Shown piece by piece: positions 47,361 to 58,294 of a stretch of DNA of 64,000 nucleotides. The translations under genes and the position numbers were made by a program. A model generated the notes under the pieces. That model ran no database searches, had not been told where the DNA came from, and saw only the letters and a list, made by a program, of their open reading frames with translations. Numbering within the stretch: the first letter of the stretch is position 1; every line of letters begins with the position of its first letter. This DNA comes from Psychrobacter fulvigenes (lineage in GTDB: Bacteria; Pseudomonadota; Gammaproteobacteria; Pseudomonadales; Moraxellaceae), in assembly GCF_904846155.1 (NCBI RefSeq), contig NZ_CAJGZP010000001.1, forward strand, positions 3,100,001 to 3,164,000, written 5' to 3'.

Positions 47361-47894
47361 TTAATAGTCGCTTGGCCACGCCACAAGGACTGTTTTGCCA
47401 GTCATATCAACTTGCACTACAGTTTGCTTATGCCAAGGTATCAGGCGCTCTTCATTATCCAAACTGTCTGAGTTGGTAGCCACACGCATAATATCGTGGG
47501 CACCATTATCAAACATTTCAGTAATATTACCAAGATACTCATCTTGCTCGTTCACAACTCGCATGCCCAGCAGATCTGACCAATAAAACTCGTCTTCTGC
47601 CAGTTCTGGCAATACGTCTTGTGCGACCCAGATAGCAACACCGTTCATGGTTTCAGCAATATTACGATCAGGAACTTGCTCAAACTGAGCAACAAGCCCT
47701 GTTCCTTGCTGACGCCACTTACTGACAGTCAATGGCTTAATACCGGTAGCGGTTTTAATCCACCACGGCTGCATATCAAAGATAGCCGAGCGATCATCTG
47801 TGTCACTAAACACCCATAACCAGCCCTTAATGCCGTAAGGCTTTTTGAGCTGACCAATTTTCATGAGGGTGCTGGCGTCTGGTGCAGATGACAT
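47361..47894 (-). CDS. rimM: 16S rRNA maturation factor RimM
   Basis: The 177-residue protein has the RimM domain (MKIGQLKKPYGIKGWLWVFSDTDD) and a C-terminal PRC-barrel (DLLGMRVVNEQDEYLGNITEMFDNGAHDIMRV). It helps mature the 30S head near S19. The frame runs up to 47984, but those residues form a hydrophobic stretch unlike the family. Met at 47894 or 47864 (MKIGQL) is the likely start. Confidence 0.93.
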   Translation of the reverse strand: MSSAPDASTLMKIGQLKKPYGIKGWLWVFSDTDDRSAIFDMQPWWIKTATGIKPLTVSKWRQQGTGLVAQFEQVPDRNIAETMNGVAIWVAQDVLPELAEDEFYWSDLLGMRVVNEQDEYLGNITEMFDNGAHDIMRVATNSDSLDNEERLIPWHKQTVVQVDMTGKTVLVAWPSDY

Positions 47895-48090
47895 AACGGC
47901 TAACCTAAACGTAATTAAACCAATGACAGTTAGAACAGCGATTGCCAAAACAACAATCAAACTAACAATAAAATGGAGCAGCAAAAACAGTTAATGGCGT
48001 ACACTGGTAATACCAGCTACGCTATGTCTTCTAAAGTCTACTCACTAAGGCAGCGCAGATTTCACGCCATCTATAGTCAATAACCAAAAC

Positions 48091-48360
48091 TTAAGCAGTT
48101 TCTTCAGTTGTAGTTGCAGACTTATTGTAAGCTTTTGCCAATGAAGCAACGCGATCTGAAGGCTGTGCACCTTTAGCGACCCACGCATTGTACGCTTCCA
48201 TATCTAAGCGTACTGCTTCTTCTGACTCTTTAGCTAGCGGATTAAAAAAGCCGATGTTTTCGATGTAGCGGCCATCACGCGCGCGGCGTTGATCAGCAAC
48301 AACTACTTGATAAAATGGGCGTTTCTTGGCACCGCCCCGTGCTAAACGAATAACAACCAT
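48091..48360 (-). CDS. rpsP: 30S ribosomal protein S16
   Basis: The 89-residue protein starts [23 protein letters not shown], the S16 N-terminus, with [16 protein letters not shown] later. ATG at 48360 gives the standard length, with GAGAGA upstream. It heads the rpsP-rimM-trmD-rplS operon; the gap to rimM is 196 bases. Confidence 0.97.
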   Translation of the reverse strand: MVVIRLARGGAKKRPFYQVVVADQRRARDGRYIENIGFFNPLAKESEEAVRLDMEAYNAWVAKGAQPSDRVASLAKAYNKSATTTEETA

Positions 48361-48705
48361 GTGAATTCTCTCTTTCGCAGGTATACCAAAAAGGGCATAA
48401 TTATACCATAGTCTTGTTTTATTGAAAACATAAACTGTATTTATTTTATTATTTGATAACAATAACTTAAATAGCATCTGAACTGAAATAAAAATGCTGA
48501 TAATTACGACTCAGCTTACATCAGCTACTATTCAAAATAGCCTCCTTGTTATCTTATAGACCACCTGGCACACAAGCCTTTTTTTGGCTCCAGACATCGT
48601 AGCGATAAGAATATTAGGCATTTATGCGATGCTTAAGCAATCTGGGCCTAAGCAGTCTGGCTATTTACTCAGCTCCTCTTATCTAACCCTTAATATTGGA
48701 TTCTC

Positions 48706-50172
48706 ATGACTACGCCAAAACCAAAGCGCTCTACCTCCTGGCTACCACGTTCATACTCTAATAGTTGGCTCACGACTTTAATGGTCGCTTTCATCGTGTT
48801 CATCAGTGTTGGTCTATCCATCTGGCTTTTTTGGCGCAGTCTGTATCTGCCAGAGTTAAAGAACCATGCACGCTATTTAACCACTGAGTTACAGCTCATG
48901 AATAGCGCCAAACAAGACTGGAAAGATAGCCCACAGGTAAAGCAGTGGATCTATCAGCACTCACATGTCGTGGTGGTAGAGAATCCAAGCGATTTTCCAC
49001 AGGTTGAAGATAAGGCCTTTGTAGGTGTCTTTACAGATGTATTACAGCACGAAATTGGTGCGCAATTAGGGCGTCCTGTTGAAGTTTATTTTAAATTCAA
49101 ACCAACACCGCAGCTATGGGTACAAGACAGCCGTGATGACAGCTTTTGGATTCGTGAGCCTGTTGTTTATTATTCGCAATACAGCCCGACTTTATTACTA
49201 TTATTTTTATTAGGGCTGCCCATTCTGTCGCTACTAACGATTGTTTTGTTGGTACGACAGCTCAATCGCCCACTACGCCACCTACAACGCGCGGCAACCA
49301 ACTATATTAGCCTAGGACATGCCACTACCTTGCCCACACGAGCAGGTCCTACCGAGATCCGTCAAGTTAACATGGCATTCAACCAGCTTTTTACCACACT
49401 TAATCAAGCGCAAAAAGAGCGCACAATCATGCTTGCTGGCATCTCCCACGATCTACGAACCCCGCTTACGCGCATGCGTTTGACCGCTGAGATGCTGCCA
49501 GATGACTTTTTTCGTGAAGGTCTTATTTATGATATAGAAGACATGGATGCCATCTTGGAGCAGTTTATTTCATTTATGAAGGATGGCTCAGATGAACCTG
49601 TGCATCTGACAAACTTAGACGTCATATTTAATGAAATCATGGTGCAGTTTGCACCCATGAAATTTATTTATCAGTCAGAACTTAATAAGGCCGTACCCGT
49701 CAGACCGTTATCCATTAAGCGACTGGTGATCAACCTTGTCAATAATGCTAATCGTTATGGTAAGCCGCCGATTTACTTGACTGCAACCGTAGAGCCATTT
49801 TTTTCAGAAGCAGCAGCCACGGAAGATACTGACGTAATAAGCGAAAGTGAGGTCAACAAAGAAGCGCAAGAGCAACTGATCATCTGTGTGCGGGATTGTG
49901 GTTCAGGAGTAGCAGAAGATCAGCTAGAGCGCATTATGCAACCTTTTGAGCGTGGTGAGACTGCTCGTACCACTCAGGGTAGCGGTTTAGGACTTGCTAT
50001 TGTTAGCCGTATTGCGCGACTACATCATGGTACAGTGGAAGCGGTTAATCATCCAGATGGCGGTTTACAAGTTTGTATCCGTATTCCTCTCATCTCTAAA
50101 GTCGCTGGTGAAGAAGCTATTGCAGCCGATGTGCCGACACCTAGCAATGTCATCAATGGCGATTATTATTAA
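48706..50172 (+). CDS. envZ: EnvZ-like sensor histidine kinase
   Basis: The 488-residue inner-membrane kinase has a transmembrane helix (about 23-45), a periplasmic loop with WVQDSRDDSFWIREP, a second helix (about 162-185), HAMP, then the H-box GISHDLRTPLTRMRL with the phosphorylated His at 248, N-box NLVNNANRYGKPP, G1 DCGSGV and G2 GSGLGLAIVSR. The motifs match EnvZ, the osmosensor of OmpR. No response-regulator gene lies beside it: it diverges from rpsP and converges with a small-protein gene. So the OmpR partner must be elsewhere. A linker of acidic residues (about 370-390) lies inside the ATPase domain. Confidence 0.85.
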   Translation: MTTPKPKRSTSWLPRSYSNSWLTTLMVAFIVFISVGLSIWLFWRSLYLPELKNHARYLTTELQLMNSAKQDWKDSPQVKQWIYQHSHVVVVENPSDFPQVEDKAFVGVFTDVLQHEIGAQLGRPVEVYFKFKPTPQLWVQDSRDDSFWIREPVVYYSQYSPTLLLLFLLGLPILSLLTIVLLVRQLNRPLRHLQRAATNYISLGHATTLPTRAGPTEIRQVNMAFNQLFTTLNQAQKERTIMLAGISHDLRTPLTRMRLTAEMLPDDFFREGLIYDIEDMDAILEQFISFMKDGSDEPVHLTNLDVIFNEIMVQFAPMKFIYQSELNKAVPVRPLSIKRLVINLVNNANRYGKPPIYLTATVEPFFSEAAATEDTDVISESEVNKEAQEQLIICVRDCGSGVAEDQLERIMQPFERGETARTTQGSGLGLAIVSRIARLHHGTVEAVNHPDGGLQVCIRIPLISKVAGEEAIAADVPTPSNVINGDYY

Positions 50173-50178
50173 TATCTA

Positions 50179-50358
50179 TTAATCTTTAGTACCAATAAGT
50201 GGTGGCGCATGGGCAGCACTATTGATAAAGGTTATCTCATGCGTCAGCTCAGCTTGCGCTGACTGCACACTCTCTGTCGTGCTTGGCTGCTGTAAAAACA
50301 GATAGTAGCCAAGTAACAGTGCGTTTAGTACTACCAGTCCGCCAAATATATAAGGCAT
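50179..50358 (-). CDS. Small single-span membrane protein beside bfmS
   Basis: A 59-codon frame starts MPYIFGGLVVLNALLLGYYLF, one strongly hydrophobic helix near the N-terminus, followed by a polar tail (QQPSTTESVQSAQ, ELTHEITFINS) ending APPLIGTKD. AGAGG lies six bases before the ATG, a good ribosome binding site. It begins 138 bases downstream of bfmS on the same strand and its stop is six bases from the convergent envZ-like stop. Topology suggests an inner-membrane anchor with the tail outside the cytosol or the reverse. I do not recognise the family. Confidence 0.65.
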   Translation of the reverse strand: MPYIFGGLVVLNALLLGYYLFLQQPSTTESVQSAQAELTHEITFINSAAHAPPLIGTKD

Positions 50359-50496
50359 TCGCGACCTCTCTTAAGTTTTAAATGCATGGCTTTCAACCAA
50401 TCCATTAATTTAAATACATCATGTTAAGCTTTCAAAAGTAGACGCTGTTGATGACTAAAACTGAAGACTGGATCAACTTCAGACTCTTAAAGCTAC

Positions 50497-52182
50497 CTAC
50501 TCATCACTGAGACTACGCTCGCTTTTTTCTTGAGTCAGCTGATCCGCTGCAATCGTTTGCGTGAGTGGTTTGACAGGCCAAGTCATGACAAATCTTGCGC
50601 CACCAAGCTCTGGGCTTTCATCAACTTTCATACTGCCGCTAAACCAAAAAGCAATACGCGACACAATGGATAAACCCAGCCCATAACCGCCCGATGCACG
50701 GGTGCGACTATCATCTAAGCGTGAAAATGGCACAAATACTTTTTCACGATCTTCTTCTGCAATACCCTGTCCATCGTCTTCCACGCTCACAAATGCATTG
50801 CCCTTTTTGACCCCAGCACTAATAACGATGGTGGTTTCAGCATAACGCAGTGCGTTACCAGCAAGGTTTTGAATCACGCGATGTAGATAACGTCGATCCG
50901 CTATTGCAGTGACTTTAGCGTTGGGCGGCTGACCAATGACTTCAATAGACTTACCTAAAGCCTTGGTTTCACGTACGACTTGCTCGACCAACTCCTTTAA
51001 GTTGACTGGCTCAAGGTCAAGCTTTGGAGACCCCTCTTCAAGCTTAGCGTAAGTCAAAATCTCATCAATCAATCCATTAAGCGCTTCAATATCTTCATCA
51101 ATGAAGTCACGTTGCATATATCGTGAGTCTTCATCATCAGTGTCAGCCAGCATGTCTACTGCAAAGCGAATACGAGCCACTGGGGTGCGCAGCTCATGGG
51201 AAACAGCGCGGGTCAGCTCACGCTGTGACTCAATCAAGCGCTTAATATGTTCGGTCATCGCATTAAAGGTCGCTGACAGCCGAGCTATCTCATCTTGACC
51301 GATGACTTGTACTTGAATATCAAGGTTGCCTTGACTGACTTCATTGACCCCTACTTGGATTAGTTGCAATTTTCGTTCCAATGGAAAGATAAGAGCGTAA
51401 ACGCCTAAACTGATCAAAAACATACTAATCAAAATCATACTGACGATTAGATTCAGTGGAAACCAGTTAAATAGCGGCACAGGCCCCATTAGAATTGCCA
51501 TGTCATTGATTTCAGAAGGCACGACGACACTGATAGCAGATTGACTTTGGCTGCTACTGTCTTGCAACAAGATAACGACTTCATCACGGCGCAGCCGCAT
51601 CATTTGATCATTATCGAGGTTGAGGGTGTTTGAGGCTTTTAGCTCAAGTGGATAGGAGAATCTTTCTTCTAATACTGCCAACCGTTCACGTTTAGCCGAT
51701 AAGGTCGTATAGTAGGACAAATCATCTAACAAGAACACTGCCATTGCCCGTACTTGTTGCTCAGTAACTTGCGATATCCGAACCGTTAATACCTTATCAG
51801 CATCTGGTAATCGATGATATATATCAGCATAGTTATCTTGTCCGATATAGCGTACCACCGTCTCACCATTATCAAAACGCCGTAGTTCACTGGCGCTGAA
51901 GTCCACCTCATCAATGGGTATTATCCTAAAAGTCGAACCAAACAAACTACTGGCGTCCGTTAACCAATATTCGCGCTGCGTTGCATCCTCTTGACGGCTC
52001 ACACCTTCACTGACCAGATAAAAAGCACCCGTTGCCATATTTTCACGATAGGATTGCACGCGCTCTTTGTTGATGGTATCCATCAATAACTGGGCAAATA
52101 AAGCCACACACAAACAGACGATTAATAGCCCTGCGTAAATTCGAACAAAGATACTGTGTTTTAAAGAAGAAACTAATGACAT
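50497..52182 (-). CDS. bfmS: BfmS/RstB-like sensor histidine kinase
   Basis: The 561-residue kinase has a first helix (about 14-35), a periplasmic sensor domain of some 200 residues, a second helix (about 244-266), HAMP (PLERKLQLIQVGVNEVSQG), H-box AVSHELRTPVARIRF with His329, N-box NLAGNALRYAETT and GYGLGLSIVSR. The layout matches Acinetobacter BfmS and E. coli RstB. It probably phosphorylates or dephosphorylates BfmR, which controls envelope and capsule functions in Acinetobacter. ATG at 52182 is chosen over an in-frame TTG five codons up. It is 302 bases from bfmR, with a terminator and a second hairpin between. Confidence 0.88.
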   Translation of the reverse strand: MSLVSSLKHSIFVRIYAGLLIVCLCVALFAQLLMDTINKERVQSYRENMATGAFYLVSEGVSRQEDATQREYWLTDASSLFGSTFRIIPIDEVDFSASELRRFDNGETVVRYIGQDNYADIYHRLPDADKVLTVRISQVTEQQVRAMAVFLLDDLSYYTTLSAKRERLAVLEERFSYPLELKASNTLNLDNDQMMRLRRDEVVILLQDSSSQSQSAISVVVPSEINDMAILMGPVPLFNWFPLNLIVSMILISMFLISLGVYALIFPLERKLQLIQVGVNEVSQGNLDIQVQVIGQDEIARLSATFNAMTEHIKRLIESQRELTRAVSHELRTPVARIRFAVDMLADTDDEDSRYMQRDFIDEDIEALNGLIDEILTYAKLEEGSPKLDLEPVNLKELVEQVVRETKALGKSIEVIGQPPNAKVTAIADRRYLHRVIQNLAGNALRYAETTIVISAGVKKGNAFVSVEDDGQGIAEEDREKVFVPFSRLDDSRTRASGGYGLGLSIVSRIAFWFSGSMKVDESPELGGARFVMTWPVKPLTQTIAADQLTQEKSERSLSDE

Positions 52183-52217
52183 ATGCGTCGTGACCAAACT
52201 GTTAAATAATGACTGCT

Positions 52218-52245
52218 GACCCTATCCAGCGCTTTGTATAGGGTC
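52218..52245 (-). promoter_or_regulatory. Inverted repeat just upstream of bfmS
   Basis: GACCCTAT and ATAGGGTC are perfect 8-bp arms 12 bases apart, ending 36 bases before the bfmS start. There is no T-tract on the minus strand. It could be an operator or a leader hairpin. Confidence 0.5.
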
Positions 52246-52411
52246 AAACTTGGTTAAATACAAAGAATTGACAGCTGCTATAGTCGAGCCACTACAAAAT
52301 AAATACTGACTAGAAAATATGCTAAACCTCTTACATACAGAGCATTCACAGCTATGGCTTAATTAAACCACATAACCTCTCTATTAAGTTTAAAAATTAA
52401 AACCTAGCCAC

Positions 52412-52438
52412 AAAAAAACCAGCTTCACGCTGGTTTTT
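52412..52438 (-). terminator. Terminator between bfmR and bfmS
   Basis: On the minus strand AAAAACCAGC / GCTGGTTTTT with a 5-base loop ends in T7. It lies 46 bases past the bfmR stop, so bfmR and bfmS do not form a simple two-gene operon. Confidence 0.88.
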
Positions 52439-52484
52439 AGTATAAAACTGACAATAAAGCACGACCATATCGGAGCAAGTAGAA

Positions 52485-53195
52485 TTAATTGCCTTCTTTG
52501 ACGAACAAATAGCCTTTACTACGGACGGTTTTAATACGTTTTGGATTCTCTGGATCATCACCGATTTTCGGGCGGATGCGTGAAATACGCACGTCGATAG
52601 AGCGATCTTGTCCGTCATACTCAATACCGCGCAGACGCTCAAAGATATCTTCACGTGACAAGATACGACCCGCATTAGAAGCAAGCAGCCATAGCAAGTC
52701 ATATTCAGCACTGGTAAAGTCAACCAACTCATCACTAAGCGTGACTGAACGACCACCATTGTCAATAACCAACTCGCCAAACTCTAAGCGCTGAGGGACG
52801 TCTTCTGATGGCGCGTTTTCTGAACGACGTAATAACGCACGAATACGTGCAAGCAATACACGTGGCTGAGCGGGTTTGGCGACATAATCATCAGCACCCA
52901 TCTCAAGTCCTAGCACCTGATCCATATCTTCTGTACGTGCAGTCAGCATCAAGATTGGGTTTTGGTAATGTGGACGTACCTCACGGCAGACAGTGAGACC
53001 ATCACTACCAGGAAGCATGACATCAAGCACCACTAAATCTGGCTGTTCATTAACGATACGACGAATTGCACGATTACCGTCAGTTTCAATCGCCACTTCC
53101 AAACCATTTTTGACCAAATAATCTTGCGTCAACATGGCCAGACGCTCATCATCTTCAATAATTAAAATTCGCGGGGTGTTGTCTTCTTCTGTCAT
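52485..53195 (-). CDS. bfmR: BfmR/RstA-like response regulator
   Basis: The 236-residue OmpR-family regulator has a receiver domain with phospho-acceptor Asp58 (VVLDVMLPG), acidic pair IIEDDERL and switch residues LTARTED, then a winged-helix DNA-binding domain (FTSAEYDLLWLLASNAGRILSREDIFERLRGI and RSIDVRISRIRPKIGDDPENPKRIKTVRSKGYLF). The sequence is very close to what I recall of Acinetobacter BfmR. It is followed by a terminator and only then by bfmS. Confidence 0.92.
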   Translation of the reverse strand: MTEEDNTPRILIIEDDERLAMLTQDYLVKNGLEVAIETDGNRAIRRIVNEQPDLVVLDVMLPGSDGLTVCREVRPHYQNPILMLTARTEDMDQVLGLEMGADDYVAKPAQPRVLLARIRALLRRSENAPSEDVPQRLEFGELVIDNGGRSVTLSDELVDFTSAEYDLLWLLASNAGRILSREDIFERLRGIEYDGQDRSIDVRISRIRPKIGDDPENPKRIKTVRSKGYLFVKEGN

Positions 53196-53596
53196 TGTTA
53201 TATCCTCTAATGTAAAAATTAATAGCAGGGAAGTTCATAGCACAATAAAATGGAACAATGGATGTTCATATGGATGGTGCAAAGTTGGTAACACAGTATA
53301 CTATCAAACATACGGCTACCTATACTATAGCTTATTGTCGTTAACAAAACCTATAAACAACTTCAAATAATCCTTTAATGTATACCCAATAATCATGTGC
53401 ACTTTCCCATTAGTGCCTTTAATATAACCAAATCTATCAATTACTGCTAATGGTTTTCATCTAAATCTATTATCCAACTTTAAGCGCTGCCAATTTATAA
53501 ATTTTTAGCAAAAAAAAACAGTCCAAGATGGACTGTTTTTTTTGATCTATAGACTACCAATACTCAAATCTTAACGTTAAATATTACTGATTAAAA
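53196..53596. other. Intergenic region, bfmR-atpC
   Basis: These 401 AT-rich bases hold the bfmR promoter on the minus strand and the atp operon terminator (53511-53543). No small gene is supported. The AGTATACT near 53285 is palindromic but short. Confidence 0.5.
53511..53543 (-). terminator. Terminator of the atp operon
   Basis: AAAAAAAACAGTCC / GGACTGTTTTTTTT forms a 14-bp stem with a 5-base loop, 54 bases past atpC. Its symmetry allows action on both strands. Confidence 0.93.
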
Positions 53597-54013
53597 TTAA
53601 GCACGGTTTTTATATTTACGAATGGTTTGTAGCTGTGCTACTGACTCGGCCAATGATGCTAATGCCGCATTGGTATGAACCGTATCAGACTGGTTCACGA
53701 GCATTTGCTCAGCTTTTTTGCGTGCCTGAATGATTTTGCTTTCATCAAGATTGCTCGCACGTACTGCAGTATCTGCCAGTACGGTCACCATCTTTGGCTG
53801 TATCTCAAGCACACCACCTGATACGTAGATAACTTCTTCTTCGCCATCTGGTGTTTGCACACGCATCGCGCCAGGTTTGAGCAAAGTAATGAGCGGTGTA
53901 TGACCTGCTAGTACACCGACTTCGCCTTCAGTACCCGTAGCGATCAACATGCTAATTTCCCCTGAATACAGCTCTTCACGGGCACTTACGACGCGACATT
54001 GAAACGTTGCCAT
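53597..54013 (-). CDS. atpC: ATP synthase F1 epsilon subunit
   Basis: The 138-residue subunit starts MATFQCRVVSAREELYSGE and has GEVGVLAGHTPLITLLKPG, the N-terminal beta-barrel pattern, followed by a two-helix C-terminal domain (AEQMLVNQ, LAESVAQLQTIRKYK). It links the central stalk to the c-ring and inhibits hydrolysis. It is the last gene of the operon. Confidence 0.97.
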   Translation of the reverse strand: MATFQCRVVSAREELYSGEISMLIATGTEGEVGVLAGHTPLITLLKPGAMRVQTPDGEEEVIYVSGGVLEIQPKMVTVLADTAVRASNLDESKIIQARKKAEQMLVNQSDTVHTNAALASLAESVAQLQTIRKYKNRA

Positions 54014-54102
54014 CCCTAACTCCTTACAATCGAAACTGCGATGCGAACTAGCAAATGGCTTATATACTCAACCACTTGCTAATTAACGATTACTTTTCTC
54101 GC

Positions 54103-55554
<1,452 letters not shown>

Positions 55555-55574
55555 CTATATATAGGTGTAGTCAA

Positions 55575-56456
55575 TTATGAAACAGCAGCAGCACCGCCAA
55601 CGATTTCCGAGATTTCTCGAGTAATCGCCGCTTGACGCAGCTTGTTATAAACCAACTGTAAATCGTTAATTAGGTCACCAGCATTATCTGTTGCTGCTTT
55701 CATAGCGACCATACGCGATGACTGTTCAGAGGCAATGTTTTCCATTACCGCTTGATAGACAATCGACTCAATGTAGCGCCCTAGCAAGCCATCAACCAAA
55801 GTTTTGATGTCAGGCTCATAGATATAATCCCAGCTAAGATCAGTGCGCATACCACTGTCTTCACCAGTAAGCGTTCCCTCAGGCAAAGGTACTAACTGAC
55901 TAACTGTCGGCTGTTGGGTCATGGCATTAACAAACTTGTTATATACCACATAGATACGGTCAATTTTACCGTTATCATAGTCCTCTAGCATCGCTTGTAC
56001 AGATGAGTTCAACTGTTCAAACGTGGGGTTATCGCCATAGTCAGTGATTGCTGAGGTGACTTTACCGCCAAAGTTTTTGAAGAAGCTGACGCCTTTAGCA
56101 CCGATAACAGAAAACTCAGCCTTTACAGACTGGTTTTGATAGTCATCAATACTATTAGTTAGCGCTTTGAATAAGTTGATGTTCAAACCACCCGCAAGTC
56201 CACGGTCTGAGGTGATAACGATATAGCCCACTGTATTAATTGGACGCGTTACCATATACGGATGTTTGTAATCTGATGAAGCATGCACCAAATGTGAAAT
56301 AACCCGGCGCATACTATCAGCATACGGGCGACCCACGTCCATGCGCTCTTGAGCACGGCGCATCTTACTCGCCGCTACCATTTGCATGGCACGAGTAATT
56401 TTCTGGGTGCTTTTAATACTGGTGACTTTGGCACGTATTTCTTTTAAGCTTGCCAT
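55575..56456 (-). CDS. atpG: ATP synthase F1 gamma subunit
   Basis: The 293-residue rotor shaft starts [36 protein letters not shown] and ends [29 protein letters not shown], the coiled-coil ends typical of gamma; the middle carries [11 protein letters not shown]. It lies 196 bases downstream of atpA, an unusually long gap with a strongly folded sequence. Confidence 0.97.
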   Translation of the reverse strand: MASLKEIRAKVTSIKSTQKITRAMQMVAASKMRRAQERMDVGRPYADSMRRVISHLVHASSDYKHPYMVTRPINTVGYIVITSDRGLAGGLNINLFKALTNSIDDYQNQSVKAEFSVIGAKGVSFFKNFGGKVTSAITDYGDNPTFEQLNSSVQAMLEDYDNGKIDRIYVVYNKFVNAMTQQPTVSQLVPLPEGTLTGEDSGMRTDLSWDYIYEPDIKTLVDGLLGRYIESIVYQAVMENIASEQSSRMVAMKAATDNAGDLINDLQLVYNKLRQAAITREISEIVGGAAAVS

Positions 56457-56533
56457 AATGATTCCAATATAAGAGGGTTAAAAAAGCATTGGCGAATGCA
56501 ACAATAACTTGTGGCACTACGCGGTCACATGCC

Positions 56534-56615
56534 GTTGATTGTGGATGGAGCGGCGCGACTGTCATGAGACATCGCGCCACTGTATTCGCTACAAAGTAGC
56601 CTCTCTACAATCAAC
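56534..56615 (-). other. Three-way-junction-like structure between atpA and atpG
   Basis: Outer 9-bp arms (56534-56542 GTTGATTGT with 56607-56615 ACAATCAAC) enclose two hairpins: GGCGCGA / TCGCGCC (56552-56558 with 56572-56578, continued inward by TGTC / GACA past one bulge) and GCTAC AAA GTAGC (56588-56600). The transcript of the atp operon could fold as a three-way junction. No T-tract follows, so this is not a terminator. Confidence 0.6.
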
Positions 56616-56652
56616 CAAACCGGCTTAACCCGTTAACTTAGTCTTTATTAAC

Positions 56653-58197
56653 TTAGTAACTGTGGTTTTGTTTAAAAGTCTCAACTGCTGACTTTAAACG
56701 ACCTGCAATATCATCATTATAATTTGCAGTGTCATCAATCTCACGCATCAGCTCGCTTTGTTCGTCACGCATATAACGTAAGAACGACTCTTCAAAAGAA
56801 CCAATCTTTTCAACTGGTACGTCTGCTAAGAAACCTTCGTTTGATGCATAAATAACCGCTGCTTGTTCAGCGACAGACATTGGCTGGTACTGTTTCTGCT
56901 TCATTAGCTCAGTAACACGCTCACCATGGTCTAGCTGTTCACGAGTGGCATCATCCAAATCTGAGGCAAACTGCGCGAATGCTGCGAGTTCTCGGTACTG
57001 TGCAAGTGCGGTACGAATACCACCTGACAGCTTCTTGATAATCTTAGTCTGAGCAGCACCACCAACACGTGATACAGAGATACCAGCGTTAACTGCAGGA
57101 CGAATACCTGAGTTAAATAGGCTTGATTCTAAGAAAATCTGACCATCGGTAATAGAAATTACGTTGGTTGGTACGAATGCAGAGACGTCACCCGCTTGGG
57201 TTTCAATGATAGGTAGTGCGGTTAAAGAACCCGTCTTGCCTTTCACTTCACCATTAGTGAAGTTTTCTACATAGTCAGCGTTGACGCGTGAGGCACGCTC
57301 AAGTAGACGTGAGTGTAAATAGAATACGTCACCTGGATATGCTTCACGGCCTGGCGGACGACGTAGTAGTAGTGAGATCTGACGATACGCTACCGCTTGT
57401 TTTGATAAGTCATCAAATACGATTAGTGCATCTTCACCGCGGTCACGGAAGTATTCACCCATCGTACAGCCTGAATACGGTGCAATGTACTGTAGTGCTG
57501 CTGGCTCTGACGCAGAAGCAACCACAACCGTGGTATATTCTAAAGCGCCTGTCTCTTCAAGCTTACGCACGACGTTAGCAATTGTAGAACGTTTTTGACC
57601 AACCGCTACGTACACACACTTAATACCAGAAGTTTTCTGTGCGATGATGGTATCGATAGCCAGTGCCGTTTTACCGGTCTGACGGTCACCAATGATAAGC
57701 TCACGCTGACCACGACCGATTGGAATCATGGTATCGACCGCTTTATAACCGGTCATTACTGGCTCATCAACCGATTGACGGTCAATAACGCCTGGAGCGA
57801 TTTTTTCGACTTTATCAGTCATCTTGGCATTGATAGGACCTTTGCCATCAATAGGATTACCCAAAGCATCAACAACGCGGCCGAGCAACTCAGGACCCAC
57901 TGGCACTTCAAGAATACGACCAGTACAATAGGCTTTTTGGCCTTCTTGTAGTTTTAGATAATCGCCTAGTATCACCGCACCGACGGAGTCACGCTCTAAG
58001 TTTAGAGCCATGCCGTAGATTTCGCCTTCAAACTCAATCATTTCGCCGTACATGGCATCTTCAAGACCATGAATCTGCACGATACCGTCAGATACTTTGA
58101 CAATCGTGCCTTCATTCTTTGCAGTTGCACCCGCATCAAGGTCTTGAATACGCTGCTTAATCAGGTTACTGATTTCCGCTGGATTCAATTGTTGCAT
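56653..58197 (-). CDS. atpA: ATP synthase F1 alpha subunit
   Basis: The 514-residue non-catalytic nucleotide-binding subunit has [17 protein letters not shown] at its start, Walker [48 protein letters not shown] and [25 protein letters not shown]. The N-terminal helix contacts the delta subunit. Length matches E. coli AtpA (513). Confidence 0.98.
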   Translation of the reverse strand: MQQLNPAEISNLIKQRIQDLDAGATAKNEGTIVKVSDGIVQIHGLEDAMYGEMIEFEGEIYGMALNLERDSVGAVILGDYLKLQEGQKAYCTGRILEVPVGPELLGRVVDALGNPIDGKGPINAKMTDKVEKIAPGVIDRQSVDEPVMTGYKAVDTMIPIGRGQRELIIGDRQTGKTALAIDTIIAQKTSGIKCVYVAVGQKRSTIANVVRKLEETGALEYTTVVVASASEPAALQYIAPYSGCTMGEYFRDRGEDALIVFDDLSKQAVAYRQISLLLRRPPGREAYPGDVFYLHSRLLERASRVNADYVENFTNGEVKGKTGSLTALPIIETQAGDVSAFVPTNVISITDGQIFLESSLFNSGIRPAVNAGISVSRVGGAAQTKIIKKLSGGIRTALAQYRELAAFAQFASDLDDATREQLDHGERVTELMKQKQYQPMSVAEQAAVIYASNEGFLADVPVEKIGSFEESFLRYMRDEQSELMREIDDTANYNDDIAGRLKSAVETFKQNHSY

Positions 58198-58294
58198 TGC
58201 CTTGTTTCCTTTAATTTATGATAACCCGCCCACTGACTTAAATGCTCTTATTTCACACAGCCTTCAGTTAGCAAGGCTGAGTTAATGAATGGCA

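Noticed and set aside
47865..47984. Membrane-anchored N-terminus for RimM
   Set aside because: The upstream extension is hydrophobic but matches no RimM family member; the normal start lies at 47894 or 47864.
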